A stretch of DNA of 60,542 nucleotides from an uncultured cyanobacterium (GCA_937883785.1 CALGDE010000125.1:1-60542), one strand, 5' to 3'; shown: positions 36,965 to 46,996, counted from the stretch's first letter. Program-made: numbers and translations. Notes: a model not told the origin generated them from the letters alone.

Positions 36965-37642
36965 TCAAGGGTTCGTTGCCTCCTGGGAAATTGGAATACT
37001 ATCCAGACTCAGTTCCAAAGACTGTTCTGGGTAATCCGTTAGCTGTAAATCCACCGCCAGCACGCCGTCAAGCAAAATACTGGGAATGCTAATCACTCCC
37101 CGTGCCGACACATTTCCCGGGGGCAACTCATTGGGCAAATCTTCCACGATCGCGCTTAATGGTCGCCCCAATTCGTCGGTCACTTCTAAAAAGCTGTAAA
37201 GAAACTGCACCATTCGCTGGCCGCGATTTTTTAGCTCCACATCCAACAGCACCGTGCCTCCCTGGGAGCGCACCCCCGTCACCGAAAAGGTGACATTTCT
37301 CGATGTGGCGGACCGAGGGAGCGATCGCACCGGACTGGACGCCTTAGGCTCTGTGGGCTCCGGGGATGCCGCTACGGGAGTAGGATTTGTGGATGGCGTA
37401 AACTGCCCGGTAATTTGACCTTTAACCTGACTAAGCACCGTCTTTTCGTCGATTAACACCAACGGCTGAGGCGTCTTTTCAGCTTCGGGCGCATCAGCAG
37501 CGTCGCTATCCGGGCGCGAATCGGGAGATGTAATTCCTTGGAGGGCTTCCTTTCCCAGGTTGTATCCCCAGGAGGTGCTTATCGCTCCAGCAATGCCCAT
37601 GGTGAGCAGCAACAATAAAGTTAATCCAACGGTGGAATTCAC
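36965..37642 (-). CDS. Membrane-anchored conserved protein of unknown function
   Basis: A 225-residue protein. The first 24 residues are a hydrophobic anchor or signal (NSTVGLTLLLLLTMGIAGAI). A disordered, Pro/Ser/Glu-rich region runs to about 115, then a beta-sandwich-like domain (NVTFSVTGVRSQGGTVLLDV, VQFLYSFLEVTDELGRPL) that resembles extracellular DUF4352-type modules. The start is GTG. It is directly upstream of the CNNM gene on the same strand, and the long form of that gene would overlap its stop, so the two are probably co-expressed. A linked function in envelope ion handling is inference. Confidence 0.65.
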   Translation of the reverse strand: MNSTVGLTLLLLLTMGIAGAISTSWGYNLGKEALQGITSPDSRPDSDAADAPEAEKTPQPLVLIDEKTVLSQVKGQITGQFTPSTNPTPVAASPEPTEPKASSPVRSLPRSATSRNVTFSVTGVRSQGGTVLLDVELKNRGQRMVQFLYSFLEVTDELGRPLSAIVEDLPNELPPGNVSARGVISIPSILLDGVLAVDLQLTDYPEQSLELSLDSIPISQEATNP

Positions 37643-37881
37643 AATGGTTTCAAGTACGAGTCAAACCGATTAACCAAACTGTCGCCGAAAATTGCCGCCA
37701 TGAAATTGTCGTTACAAAGTTGGCTCGTTGTCTGCCACTTCTGCCTGTTACTTTAGCTGACAACTGTGTAGCCAATTCACAATGGACAACCTAATTTGGA
37801 TGGCTTGAGATTGATATGATAATACAGACGCAGGGGCGAAATCCCACAGCATGATTCTATCCCCCTTGTTTGTTTATTCCA

Positions 37882-37954
37882 CCAGGGTTGGCCGAGCGGT
37901 TTAGGCAGCGAACTCATAATTCGCCTCAGACAGGTTCAATTCCTGTACCCTGGA
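37882..37954 (+). tRNA. trnI-CAU: tRNA-Ile (anticodon CAU, lysidine type)
   Basis: A 73-nt tRNA with acceptor stem CCAGGGT/ACCCTGG, anticodon stem-loop GCGAA-CTCATAA-TTCGC, and T arm ACAGG-TTCAATT-CCTGT. The anticodon is CAU. The body (TGGCCGAGCGGTTTAGGC, AACTCATAATT) resembles plastid trnI-CAU rather than elongator tRNA-Met, so the C34 is likely modified to lysidine to read AUA. CCA is not encoded. A T-run follows at once and may terminate. Confidence 0.85.
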
Positions 37955-38059
37955 TTTTTTTAAATACGCTCCATAGTTCCAGGCTTCGCCAGAAGGGGCT
38001 ATTTCCAGCTGACTCTCCAAACCAACAGTGGCCAAAGTCACTGTCTCCAGTTCGATGGA

Positions 38060-38130
38060 CTTTGAAAGGGCTTGTACTCCCTGCTGTGTGAAGCTTCTGG
38101 CGTTTAACTGAACACACGCTCTAGGATTGG
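38060..38130 (-). repeat. Dispersed repeat, copy E (first half)
   Basis: On the minus strand it reads GCGTGTTCAGTTAAACGCCAG, AAGCTTCACACAGCAGGGAG, TACAAGCCCTTTCAAAGTC. The second half of the element is not clear. It lies between tRNA-Ile and the methyltransferase gene. Confidence 0.7.
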
Positions 38131-38190
38131 TACGGAGCCGCATTGATTTTGTCGGCATAAGCCAAACCCGTTTAGGACAGAAACATCACT

Positions 38191-38811
38191 ATGGGATTTT
38201 ATGGGAGTCGTATTTTTCCGTATTTGCTGGACTGGGGAATGGCGGGGGAGCCATTTTCTTCCTACCGGCGATCGCTCCTAGCTAACGTATCAGGCGATGT
38301 TTTAGAAATCGGCTTTGGCACTGGTTTGAATTTGGCTTACTATCCCGATTCAGTGCAATCCTTAACGGTTATTGACCCTAATCCAGGGGTGCATCGTTTG
38401 GCGAAGAAGCGATTAGCAAAAGCCCCCATGCCCATTACAAAAGAGCAAATTGGTGGGGAATCTTTGCCCTTTGGAAATAATCAGTTTGATAGCGTGGTTA
38501 GCACCTGGACCCTGTGTAGTATTCCGGCGGTGGACCGGGCGATCGCCGAAGCCCATCGGGTGTTAAAACCGGGCGGGCGATTTTATTTTATTGAACACGG
38601 CCGCAGTGATCGCCCAGGGGTTCAAAAATGGCAGGATCGGGTTACGCCGTTGCAAAAAGTCATTGCCGACGGGTGCCATTTGAATCGTCCCATTAGCGAT
38701 TTAGTGGGCGCTAAATTTTCCCAGTCAGATATGCAGCTTAAAACCTATGTGGCGAAAATGCTGCCGGAATTTGTGGGTTATTTTTATGAAGGTGTCGCCA
38801 TTAAAGGTTAA
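38191..38811 (+). CDS. Class I SAM-dependent methyltransferase
   Basis: A 206-residue methyltransferase of the type 11 group. VLEIGFGTGLNLAYYP is the SAM-binding motif I near residues 37-52; LTVIDPNPG is motif II; FDSVVSTWTLCSIPAVDRAI and VLKPGGRFYFIEHG are motifs post II and III. The N-terminus MGFYGSRIFPYLLDWGM resembles a bacterial group related to METTL7 and UbiE-like lipid or quinone methyltransferases. The substrate cannot be told. Its last 11 bases overlap the convergent metB-like gene. Confidence 0.85.
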   Translation: MGFYGSRIFPYLLDWGMAGEPFSSYRRSLLANVSGDVLEIGFGTGLNLAYYPDSVQSLTVIDPNPGVHRLAKKRLAKAPMPITKEQIGGESLPFGNNQFDSVVSTWTLCSIPAVDRAIAEAHRVLKPGGRFYFIEHGRSDRPGVQKWQDRVTPLQKVIADGCHLNRPISDLVGAKFSQSDMQLKTYVAKMLPEFVGYFYEGVAIKG

Positions 38812-39961
38812 TTTGCAACGAATTAAGGGCTTGGTTAAGGTCAGCAATTAGGTCATCGGGATGCTCTAGTCCAATGGAAATTCGTAGCAATGTTTCCGGT
38901 GTTTTAGTGTCAGGACCTTCGATGGAGGCGCGATGTTCAATAAGGCTTTCGGTGCTGCCTAAACTGGTGGCGCGGGTCAATAATTTGCAGCGGCCTACTA
39001 TGTCCATGGCGGTCTGGCGGCTTCCCCGCACCTCCGCCGAAATCATGCCCCCAAATTGTTTCATTTGCTTGGCGGCGATGGCGTGACCGGGATGGCTGGG
39101 TAAGCCAGGATAGTGCACCTGGGCGATCGCCGAGTGGTCTTCCAAAAACTTCGCCACTGCCATGGCATGGTCACAGTGGGCTGCCATGCGCACCGGCAGC
39201 GTCTGCAAACTGCGGCTCAGCAGCCAACAGTCAAAAGGAGACGGGATAGCACCGGCGGTTTGTTGAATCTCCCGCAGTCGGGCAAATTTTTCGTCGGCGA
39301 TCGCCCCAACCACTGCCCCGCCCGTAATATCCCCATGCCCGCCCAAATATTTCGTGGTGGAATGGAGCACCCAGTGGATGCCCAGCTTGATGGGATTTTG
39401 CAGCGCTGGCGTTGCCCAGGTGTTATCGCACAGGGTTTGAATATTATGGAATTTTGCCAGGGTCGCCACCGCCGCCAAATCGGTAATTTGCAGGCGCGGG
39501 TTGGAGGGCGTTTCTAGCCAAATCAATGCCGTTTTTGAGGTGATTTTCTGGGCGATCGCCTCCACATCCGTTGCATCTACCATCACCATCTCCAGCCCCC
39601 ACGGCTCCCCAACGCGCTGCAAAATCTGGTGATTACCGTGGTACGCATCTTGAGCAATCAGCACCTGATCCCCCGGCGACAACGTTTGCAACACCGCCAT
39701 CGCCGCCGCCGCTCCCGAGGAAAAAGCGATCGCCCCTGCCCCCCCTTCTAGCTGCGCCAAATGGTTTTCCAGGGTTTGCCGATTGGGATTATCCAGCCGC
39801 CCGTACACATAGCCGCGCGGATACTCGCCAGTGGCATCCCGTTCGAAGGTGGTGGACAGGTGAATAGGAGCCGTCACTGCTCCTGTGCTGAGGTCCACGG
39901 ACCGCCCCCCTCGAACGGCGATCGTTTGCCAATGGCCAGCGGGCTCAGAAAATTCACCCAT
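38801..39961 (-). CDS. metB: Cys/Met metabolism PLP-dependent enzyme, probably cystathionine gamma-synthase
   Basis: A 386-residue member of the cystathionine gamma-synthase/lyase family. YVYGRLDNPNRQTLE is the usual N-terminal segment, AIAFSSGAAAA lies by the cofactor, and the PLP lysine is in HSTTKYLGGHGDITGG. In cyanobacteria these enzymes make cystathionine from activated homoserine, or act as gamma-lyase or O-acetylserine-type sulfhydrylases; the sequence alone does not separate these. hom, which supplies homoserine, is in the same window at 20 kb but is not linked. The start ATG is clear. Confidence 0.85.
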   Translation of the reverse strand: MGEFSEPAGHWQTIAVRGGRSVDLSTGAVTAPIHLSTTFERDATGEYPRGYVYGRLDNPNRQTLENHLAQLEGGAGAIAFSSGAAAAMAVLQTLSPGDQVLIAQDAYHGNHQILQRVGEPWGLEMVMVDATDVEAIAQKITSKTALIWLETPSNPRLQITDLAAVATLAKFHNIQTLCDNTWATPALQNPIKLGIHWVLHSTTKYLGGHGDITGGAVVGAIADEKFARLREIQQTAGAIPSPFDCWLLSRSLQTLPVRMAAHCDHAMAVAKFLEDHSAIAQVHYPGLPSHPGHAIAAKQMKQFGGMISAEVRGSRQTAMDIVGRCKLLTRATSLGSTESLIEHRASIEGPDTKTPETLLRISIGLEHPDDLIADLNQALNSLQINL

Positions 39962-39985
39962 TAAAATTGCTCCTAAAGTTCACCC

Positions 39986-41821
39986 CTATTCAGCACTAAG
40001 CTGCTCCTCCAGTTGCAGGGAGTCTAAATTCCATAGCGCCCCGCCCAAAGCGTTATAGTCCACCCCAATTAACGAATCGCGCACCGCTCCAATGGACAAT
40101 GGCGCAATCAAATGGATTAGCGGCAACTGCTCCTGAATAATCCGTTGAGCCTCCCCATAAATTGCCTTGCGCTCCGCCTCGTCCACCGTTTGGCTGCCCG
40201 CCACGTACAAATCAGAAATTTCCCGTTCCCAATCTGAAGCCACCCACCCTTCCAAATCTTCTCCCAAAGGCGGCGACTGGTTAAACATATGCAGTCGCCC
40301 GCGCGTGCTCCACATAACACTGCCGCCGTGAGGTTCAATGCCGCCGGTCAGCCCCAGTAGGCAAGCCTCCCAGTCCAAAGTTGTGTCCAACTTGTCCACC
40401 AACGTACCGAATGCCAGCGCCTGAATATCCACTTGAATTCCGACCTTGCTCAAATCTTGCTTAATTTGGGAAACCATTGCCTCGCGAATTTTGTTGCCTG
40501 CATTGGTCGTCAGCGTAAACCGCACCTCATTACCGTCGCTGTCGTAAAGAATCTCGCCGCGATGCTCAAATCCCGCTTCGTTCAATAGCTGCTGCGCCCG
40601 TTCCAAGTCGTAATCATAAACGGGCAAACCGTCAGATTTGTAATAAGGACTTTGCACTGACAAGGGAGAGTTTTGCGGTTCTCCCAGCCCCCGGTAAATG
40701 TTATTGATTAATGTGGAGCGATCAATTGCGTAGGCGATCGCCCGACGAAAGCGCACATCGTTGAACCAGGCAGATTTATAAGGTGCCACCACCGGCTTTC
40801 CGTTCTTTTCTCTCTTACTTAAATTAAAGAAAACAAAGGACTTTGACGACACGGGGCCGTCTTCGTAAAGGGTAAAGTTTCCCCGATCCTCTTCTTTCTT
40901 CAAGAGAGAATAATAATCTGGAGTTACTCCGAATAGATCCAATCCGCCGGACCTAAACTTCAGTAACGCCGTATCGGCTGACTCCACAATTTGCCAAATA
41001 AATCGCTCAATTTTGGGCAGGGAATTACCGTTCTCATCTTTCTCCCAGTAGTAAGGATTCTTAGCGAAAATAACTCGCTGACTTGTGGCGTAAGATTCAA
41101 CTTTATAGGAACCATTCGACACTAAATCTTTCGGGTTTGTATCCAGTCCCCAAGTGGTTAAAAATAGGGGCTCTCCCTTTGAATTAGTTTCAGTGACCGT
41201 AGATTTTAAAATATGTTCTGGCAAAACTTCGACGCCCATTGAATTAAGCAACGGAGCAAAAACCTCCGGCAGAACCACTTCGATTCGCCTAGAGTCTATT
41301 GCTTTTACCGTGGGAAACTTTCCCTCTGGACCGATACGAAAAACATCCCCAGCAGGGGTCGGAATTTTAGGGTTAAAGTAAACGTCGTTAAAGCTAAAAA
41401 CCACATCTTTGCTAGTAAGAGGCTCCCCGTCAGACCAGCGCAAATTTTCCCTAAGTGTGAAAATATAGCGCAGCCCGCCGTCAAGAATTTCCCAGCTTTC
41501 TGCTAGAGACGGCACCAGTTTTTCTGCCTTTGGATCCAGCTTTACCAGCCCCTCGTAGGTTAAGGTAAAAACGTTGGGAGATTCGGCACTCAATGCGGGA
41601 TTAAAGGTTTTGGGATTGCTTAAAACGCTGGCTACCACGCGAGGAATAGCGGCTTCGGTGGATTTGCGCGGCAGGCTGTCGGCAAAGTTGGCGCAGCTTA
41701 CGGTAATCCAGGCGATCGCCCCCACTAACGCCACCCATGACAGTCCTTTCGAAAGACCTTTCAATAATCCTTGCTGGGGCGATCGCCCTTCTCCCTCCAA
41801 TTGCCAACCCCATCTACCCAT
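39986..41821 (-). CDS. Oligopeptide/dipeptide ABC transporter substrate-binding lipoprotein
   Basis: A 611-residue SBP_bac_5 protein (DppA/OppA-like). A hydrophobic signal (residues 28-42) ends in the lipobox ITVSC with C43 as the lipid-bearing cysteine. Hallmarks of the family follow: ESPNVFTLTYEGLVKLDP, LTSKDVVFSFNDVYF, VRFRRAIAYAIDRSTLI, and the C-terminal AQRIIQEQLPLIHLI. It would capture peptides or a similar solute outside the inner membrane. No permease or ATPase genes are adjacent, so the transporter must be encoded elsewhere. It lies just upstream of metB on the same strand, with a 24-base gap, so co-transcription is likely. Confidence 0.9.
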   Translation of the reverse strand: MGRWGWQLEGEGRSPQQGLLKGLSKGLSWVALVGAIAWITVSCANFADSLPRKSTEAAIPRVVASVLSNPKTFNPALSAESPNVFTLTYEGLVKLDPKAEKLVPSLAESWEILDGGLRYIFTLRENLRWSDGEPLTSKDVVFSFNDVYFNPKIPTPAGDVFRIGPEGKFPTVKAIDSRRIEVVLPEVFAPLLNSMGVEVLPEHILKSTVTETNSKGEPLFLTTWGLDTNPKDLVSNGSYKVESYATSQRVIFAKNPYYWEKDENGNSLPKIERFIWQIVESADTALLKFRSGGLDLFGVTPDYYSLLKKEEDRGNFTLYEDGPVSSKSFVFFNLSKREKNGKPVVAPYKSAWFNDVRFRRAIAYAIDRSTLINNIYRGLGEPQNSPLSVQSPYYKSDGLPVYDYDLERAQQLLNEAGFEHRGEILYDSDGNEVRFTLTTNAGNKIREAMVSQIKQDLSKVGIQVDIQALAFGTLVDKLDTTLDWEACLLGLTGGIEPHGGSVMWSTRGRLHMFNQSPPLGEDLEGWVASDWEREISDLYVAGSQTVDEAERKAIYGEAQRIIQEQLPLIHLIAPLSIGAVRDSLIGVDYNALGGALWNLDSLQLEEQLSAE

Positions 41822-42195
41822 AGGTTCTCTTTGCCCAGTGCGTATTGCCAGTTTGTTGTTTCCGTATCCTATCCCGGTTATCTAGGCTCTGTTGCAAAGC
41901 CTGGAGTACATAAAAATATAGCGACAAATAGCGACGAATAGCTTTAAAAAGCGGCTTTAAATGTCTATTTGATAGTGTTCTCCGATCCTTCTTTTCCTGG
42001 CGATTATTACAGTGGCGATTATCGCCGGTTTATGGGAGAAACGCCCTCTCAGGCTAGTGATTAAGCCCCGATAATCAACTAGCAACAACTAATGAATAAA
42101 GAAACGAATAAAGAATAGTTAATAAAAGAGCCGTGACGTTGGAAAAAAGGGAGCCTAGGATTAGGACAGGTACCCACTTAGAGATGTAAGGGTTT
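41822..42195. other. Divergent intergenic region, lipoprotein to histidine kinase
   Basis: A 374-base gap. There are short reiterations ATAGCGACAAATAGCGACG near 41920-41938 and AATAAAGAAACGAATAAAG near 42093. No gene, terminator or repeat copy is recognised. Confidence 0.45.
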
Positions 42196-43818
42196 ATGTC
42201 GGGCATTGACCCTCACCGCAATACCCCCAGTGATCAGAGTTCTAATCGAATGATCGCGGCAGAACTCCGAAAGTTGCAATCGCAAAACGTTGCCCTGCAA
42301 AAGCGACTAGCGCGGTACGAACAGGAATCCACCATCCAATCTAGGCAGTTGGCGGCAGCCCTTGCGGACTCCACACGGCGGGCAAAGGCGCTGGAACGAT
42401 CTCAAGAGGCCCTGGATAGCCTTAAGACAATTTTGGAGCGCATGGGCGATGGACTGGTGGTGGTGGATACCAAGGGCGCAGTGCAGTTCGCCAATCCGGC
42501 AGCTCAGTCCCTACTGGGCAATATCGCCATGATGGTGCCCTTGGAAACTTGGGTTAAACGGTGCGAATTTTACATTGAGGAAGAAGCTAACACCCCCTGT
42601 CCCCTGGAGTATTTTCCTTTAACGCGGGTGCTGGCGGGGGAGCCCATCGCAAAAGCAGAGCTATGGATGAATCGTCCTTCTCCTAATGCGGCCACGTTTC
42701 AAGATGCGGCGGCGGCAGGGCAATGGGTGAGTATTCAAACAAGTCCTTTGTACTCAATGGCAGGGCACATTAGCGGCGGCGTTGCCATTATTCGAGATAT
42801 TACGACCCAAAAACAAGCGGCAGAATTGTTGCTTCAATCGAGCATGGATGCCCAGGAGCAAGCATACGAGCTATCTCAAAACTTAAAGCAGCTTCAGCAG
42901 GCTCAGGCGCAATTAATCCAAACGGAGAAAATGGCGAGCTTGGGGCAATTAGTGGCAGGTGTTGCCCATGAAATTAATAATCCCATTAGTTTTATTTACG
43001 GCAATTTAGAACATCTTAGGGAATATATTGACGGACTCGGCAAGCTTATTGAATTATATCGTCAGCGTGAGGGAAATATGCCGTCTTTGCCCTCTCCAAT
43101 CCAGGATCAAACTGATGATATTCGAACCTTTGAAGACGACCTGGATCTGGATTTTGTGCTGGATGATTTGCCGAAAGTGATTGAGTCAATGCACAACGGA
43201 GCGGATCGGGTACGAAATATTGTGCGATCGCTGCGGCAGTTTTCTCGATTAGATGAAGCCACTCTTAAAACCGTTGATATCCATGAAGGATTAGACAGTA
43301 CCCTGGCGATTTTACAGAACTGCCTGTTGGGAAATGACAGTCGATCGCCAATTCGCGTATTGAGAAACTACAGTGAACTACCGAAAATCGAATGCTATGC
43401 CAGCCAAATTAATCAGGTATTTTTAGAAGTTATTCGTAATGCGATCGATGCTCTTACGGCAAGACATACGGCCCAAAGGGCGCTGGAGAAAATCACCACT
43501 GACTTGGAAGATGAACTGCCGGAACCACCCTATAAACCTCAGTTAACTATTACCACTGAATGCTTAGAAAATAATCAAATTGCCATTAGAATCACTGACA
43601 ATGGAATGGGCATTGAAGAGGAGGTGCGATCTAAAATCTTTGACCCATTTTTTACCACTAAGCCAGTGGGACAAGGCACAGGGCTTGGACTATCAACGTG
43701 CTATCAAATTGTGGCAATCAATCATAGGGGGCAGCTTCATTGTTTGTCTGCATTGAACCAAGGAAGCAGCTTTATTATTGAGCTGCCAGTACGTTTATAT
43801 GAATCACCTTTGGTTTAG
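42196..43818 (+). CDS. Cytoplasmic PAS-type sensor histidine kinase, orphan
   Basis: A 540-residue kinase without membrane segments. An N-terminal coiled coil (about 20-80) leads to a PAS domain (about 78-205, [20 protein letters not shown] ... [12 protein letters not shown]). Another coiled coil carries [17 protein letters not shown], and H258 in GVAHEINNP is the phosphorylation site. The HATPase domain shows N ([10 protein letters not shown]), G1 (ITDNGMGI), F (FDPFFTTKP) and G2 (GTGLGL) boxes. No response regulator is near. The core is very similar to that of the kinase at 49.1-51.7 kb. Ligand and target are unknown. Confidence 0.92.
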   Translation: MSGIDPHRNTPSDQSSNRMIAAELRKLQSQNVALQKRLARYEQESTIQSRQLAAALADSTRRAKALERSQEALDSLKTILERMGDGLVVVDTKGAVQFANPAAQSLLGNIAMMVPLETWVKRCEFYIEEEANTPCPLEYFPLTRVLAGEPIAKAELWMNRPSPNAATFQDAAAAGQWVSIQTSPLYSMAGHISGGVAIIRDITTQKQAAELLLQSSMDAQEQAYELSQNLKQLQQAQAQLIQTEKMASLGQLVAGVAHEINNPISFIYGNLEHLREYIDGLGKLIELYRQREGNMPSLPSPIQDQTDDIRTFEDDLDLDFVLDDLPKVIESMHNGADRVRNIVRSLRQFSRLDEATLKTVDIHEGLDSTLAILQNCLLGNDSRSPIRVLRNYSELPKIECYASQINQVFLEVIRNAIDALTARHTAQRALEKITTDLEDELPEPPYKPQLTITTECLENNQIAIRITDNGMGIEEEVRSKIFDPFFTTKPVGQGTGLGLSTCYQIVAINHRGQLHCLSALNQGSSFIIELPVRLYESPLV

Positions 43819-43828
43819 GAAAGCAGAA

Positions 43829-43856
43829 GTGAAGAGTCGCATAATTCTTCGCTTTT
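43829..43856 (+). terminator. Possible terminator after the first histidine kinase
   Basis: GTGAAGA (43829-43835) and TCTTCGC (43846-43852), pairing with one G-T wobble, then TTTT. It starts 11 bases past the stop codon. Confidence 0.4.
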
Positions 43857-43867
43857 AACCTTAATGA

Positions 43868-43998
43868 AAGCCCCTAGATCGTGTCATCAATTCAGGATTA
43901 AAAGCCTTACGTAGTGGGGAGTACGCGCCTTTCTAACGCAAGGAAGGCTGGGGGCTGAAACCCTTGCAGCTAAAAGCTTTGAACTTTAAATAACGACA
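43868..43998 (+). repeat. Dispersed repeat, copy B
   Basis: It begins near GTGTCATCAATTCAGG and has the core AAAGCCTTACGTAGTGGGG, then AGTACGCGCC, GGCTGGGGGCTGAAACCC and AAGCTTTGAACTTTAAATAA. It follows the kinase gene in the same orientation and ends just before the convergent cytochrome gene. Confidence 0.78.
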
Positions 43999-44002
43999 GC
44001 CC

Positions 44003-44698
44003 TTAATCTTGGGAGGCGTTATTGAATAGGCGGAAGTTAAAGAACTCTGCCCGTGGATGGCAGGTGGCACATTGGTTAACCCGCACTGGTTTTGGGAAAG
44101 AAACGTCTGGATGGAGCGATCGAAAAAACCGAGACTTATCAAGACGATAGGGGATGGACTCTTCTTCCCGTAGCGGTCGTGAGTAGTCGCGAATATAGGA
44201 CCAAATAAGATTGGTGGTGGCGCGGGGAGGCGGCTGAATTACCTTGCCGTAATGTTGCTCTGAGGTGAGCAACTCGCGCCAGGTTTGGACGGGAAGAGTG
44301 GCGGGGGGAAGGGCGAGATGACAGGTGCCGCAGTTCTCCCGATATAAGTCTCGAGCAAGCCAGTAGGAAGCAGGCACAGGATCAACGGTGCCGTTGGGGT
44401 CCGCTGGCGGCAAATCAGGGTTTAGTCCTGGACCAGTTTTGGTGGGGGATAAAAAGTCGCTGGTGTCTTTTCCCAACAGCTCCTTTTCCAGTTCCTGGCG
44501 GCCGAGAAACTCATCGCCGATCGCCTCAACGGCTAAAAAATCAGGGGACAAAGCGGGCTCAGGAGCAATAGGAGGGTGCAGCGCTTGGGCTAATCCACTG
44601 CCGATCGCCCCGGAAAACAACACCACAGCAACTAAGACAAATAGCAACGATAATCGTCGCGATCGCCGCCTAAAGCGCCTTCGTCTCAGTTTTTCCAT
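44003..44698 (-). CDS. Membrane-anchored diheme cytochrome c
   Basis: A 231-residue protein with an arginine-rich N-terminus and one hydrophobic signal or anchor (about 17-38). The two heme sites are C123-C126-H127 (CGTCH) and C210-C213-H214 (CATCH). A pattern of REEESIPYRLDKSRFF between them matches the dihaem cytochrome c family known from cyanobacteria. It would act on the lumenal or periplasmic side in electron transfer, partner unknown. A very good Shine-Dalgarno (GGAGAGGAG) precedes the ATG. The gene is convergent with the kinase across repeat copy B. Confidence 0.88.
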   Translation of the reverse strand: MEKLRRRRFRRRSRRLSLLFVLVAVVLFSGAIGSGLAQALHPPIAPEPALSPDFLAVEAIGDEFLGRQELEKELLGKDTSDFLSPTKTGPGLNPDLPPADPNGTVDPVPASYWLARDLYRENCGTCHLALPPATLPVQTWRELLTSEQHYGKVIQPPPRATTNLIWSYIRDYSRPLREEESIPYRLDKSRFFRSLHPDVSFPKPVRVNQCATCHPRAEFFNFRLFNNASQD

Positions 44699-44950
44699 GG
44701 TTCTCCTCTCCTGTAAACATCAACCATGGTAAACGGAAAAGCTTAGGTAACCGCACGATATAGAGCGCTATCTAAACTGCTACACCAAAGCTGTTGCGCC
44801 ACCGTAAGCTTCACTTTAGAGACCATTAAGCGCCCTTCAACAGAACACTTGAATAGATTGTTGACGCTGCTGAACCACAAAAGTGAGGCAGTGACACCAA
44901 TCAAATCCTTATCTTCCTAAAGCCAGCAACGTTGCATATTACGCTAGCGC

Positions 44951-45862
44951 CTAAACCTCCACAGGAACCGACTGCAAAAGCCGCTGGATAATCGTTTCTG
45001 CCCGCTTACCGCCTGCCGGGATTAGACGGTGGGCCAACACCGACTCCGCTAACGCTTTCACATCATCGGGAGACACAAAATCCCGTCCCTGTAGAAATGC
45101 CAACGCCTGGGATGCCCGCTGCAGTGCCACTGCTCCTCGAGGGCTAACGCCTAAGGTCACTTCCTCGTCAGTGCGAGTGGAGCGCACTAGCCGCAGTAAA
45201 TAGCTTTGCAGGGTTTCATCCACCCGCACCGCCGCGCAATCTTGTTGGAGCTGTCGCACTTCCTCCGGCGTAATGCAGGCTTCTAGCCTTGCCCCTGGCC
45301 TCCCTGCCTGGTGCTGCTGCAACATTTTCAGCTCTTCGTTTTCGCCGGGATAGCCCAGGGAAAAGGACACCATAAACCGATCCATCTGCGCTTCCGGTAG
45401 CGGAAATGTGCCCTGATATTCAATGGGGTTTTGGGTGGCAATGACAAAAAATGGCTCCGGCACCGATCGCGATACACCGTCGGTGGTCACCTGATGTTCC
45501 TCCATCACCTCCAGCAGCGCTGACTGGGTGCGCGGCGTGGCGCGGTTGATTTCATCCGTTAAAAACACATTGGCGAAGGCAGGACCAGGGATAAATTCAA
45601 ACTGTCCCCCCTGGGGATTCCAAATGCTGCTGCCGGTAATATCTGCGGGCAATAGATCCGGTGTACACTGCACCCGCTGAAATTTGCCGTCAATGGACCG
45701 GGCTAGGGATTTTGCTAACAGGGTTTTTCCCACGCCAGGCACGTCTTCCAGCAGCGCATGACCGCCCCCCAATAGCGCCACCAAAATTAAATCCACTTTG
45801 TCGGGCTTACCCACCAGCGCTTGGTTAAGATTGCCCTGTAGGGCTTGTAGGCGATCGCGCAC
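44951..45862 (-). CDS. MoxR-family AAA+ ATPase
   Basis: A 303-residue AAA+ ATPase. Walker A is EDVPGVGKTLLAK near residues 39-51, Walker B LTDEINRATPRTQSALLE, sensor 1 VIATQNPIEYQGTFPLPEAQ, and the arginine finger region DRFMVSFSLGYP. MoxR proteins work as chaperones that mature or activate enzyme complexes, often with a DUF58/VWA protein encoded next door; no such partner is here. The start is GTG with a GAGGTG Shine-Dalgarno five bases upstream. The gap 44699-44950 before it holds nothing I recognise. Confidence 0.92.
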   Translation of the reverse strand: MRDRLQALQGNLNQALVGKPDKVDLILVALLGGGHALLEDVPGVGKTLLAKSLARSIDGKFQRVQCTPDLLPADITGSSIWNPQGGQFEFIPGPAFANVFLTDEINRATPRTQSALLEVMEEHQVTTDGVSRSVPEPFFVIATQNPIEYQGTFPLPEAQMDRFMVSFSLGYPGENEELKMLQQHQAGRPGARLEACITPEEVRQLQQDCAAVRVDETLQSYLLRLVRSTRTDEEVTLGVSPRGAVALQRASQALAFLQGRDFVSPDDVKALAESVLAHRLIPAGGKRAETIIQRLLQSVPVEV

Positions 45863-45991
45863 AACAGCACCTCAAAAATTACGGCGTCAAATTTACAGCA
45901 GTGGCAACAGCGCCACCCTATTCCTGATTCTCAGCTCTAGAATGCCCACTGCCCAAGGATAACCATCACTGGTGGAGGCTCGTTGGCACCC

Positions 45992-46996
45992 TTAGCAACA
46001 GGTGATGGCCACCTGATCCCGTGCCACCTCACAATCTTTGGCAATTTGTGCCTTGAGAGCCTCCAACGATTCAAAAGGCTGCTCCGGTCGAATAAAGCCC
46101 TTGAGCTTAATGGTCAACAGTTGTCCGTACAAATCCCCGGACCAGTCAAATAAATGGGCTTCCACCGTTGGTGCTTCTCCCGCCACCGTGGGGCGACAGC
46201 CAATATTCACGACGCCCCCCAGTTTTTCCCCCGATTCCAAATGGGCGCAAATGCTGTAAACCCCAAACCGTGGCAGCAATTTTTCCGTTTCCACCTGAAT
46301 ATTGGCCGTGGGAAAGCCAATGGTGCGCCCCACTTGCTGCCCCTTAACCACCCGCCCCGTTAACGAATAGGGACGATCCAAAAGCTGATGCACGGTGCGC
46401 ACCTCCCCTAACTCCAAACACTCCCGAATGCGCGAGCTGCTGATGCGATCGCCCGCCGCTGCCGCCATGGGCACAATGGTCACCGGCACCCCAAACTTTG
46501 CCGCCAATTCCTGAAGGGCGATCGCCGAGCCTGCTCGACCGCGCCCAAAGCGAAAATCTTCCCCCACCGCAATCATTCTTGCTTGGAGTTGATCCAACAA
46601 AATTTTCTCTAAAAACTCTTCCGGTGTTAACTGCTGCAAGGCGCGATTGAAAGGCAGCAACACCAGTTGCTCCACCCCTAACCCCTGCAAACATTGGGCT
46701 TTTTCATCTGTGGGAGTTAATACTGAGCGCGACGCCCCTCGTAAAACCACTTGAGGATGGGGATAAAACGATACCACCGTCGGGCGAAGAGTTTCAGCGG
46801 CAATAGGATTTGCTGGGGCACTTGAAGCGGATCCCACAGGCGCGCCGAACGCCAACGTTGAGGCGGCTTTGGACCGGGCTGCGACATCGAGCACCGGGCG
46901 AATCACCTGGGCGTGCCCTCGATGGATGCCATCAAAATTACCGAGGGCGATCGCCGTTGGCTTCAACACCGTAGACAAAGAAGACGTCACCCACAC
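45992..46996 (-). CDS. ribF: Bifunctional riboflavin kinase / FAD synthetase
   Basis: A 334-residue RibF, making FMN from riboflavin and then FAD. The N-terminal nucleotidyltransferase carries ALGNFDGIHRGH, SFYPHP, and ISSSRIRECLE; the C-terminal flavokinase shows GRTIGFPTANI and PRFGVYSI. An unusual Ala/Ser-rich insert (SKAASTLAFGAPVGSASSAP) lies at about 42-62 between the first motif and SFYPHP. The start is GTG at 46994-46996, with a GAGG upstream. The flavin supply suits a window with MurB, flavodoxin and phytoene desaturase, but no operon link exists. Confidence 0.92.
   Translation of the reverse strand: MWVTSSLSTVLKPTAIALGNFDGIHRGHAQVIRPVLDVAARSKAASTLAFGAPVGSASSAPANPIAAETLRPTVVSFYPHPQVVLRGASRSVLTPTDEKAQCLQGLGVEQLVLLPFNRALQQLTPEEFLEKILLDQLQARMIAVGEDFRFGRGRAGSAIALQELAAKFGVPVTIVPMAAAAGDRISSSRIRECLELGEVRTVHQLLDRPYSLTGRVVKGQQVGRTIGFPTANIQVETEKLLPRFGVYSICAHLESGEKLGGVVNIGCRPTVAGEAPTVEAHLFDWSGDLYGQLLTIKLKGFIRPEQPFESLEALKAQIAKDCEVARDQVAITCC

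Noticed and set aside
37882-37954. Reading the CAU tRNA as elongator tRNA-Met
   Set aside because: The D arm and anticodon-stem sequence resemble plastid trnI-CAU more than cyanobacterial elongator tRNA-Met; some doubt remains.
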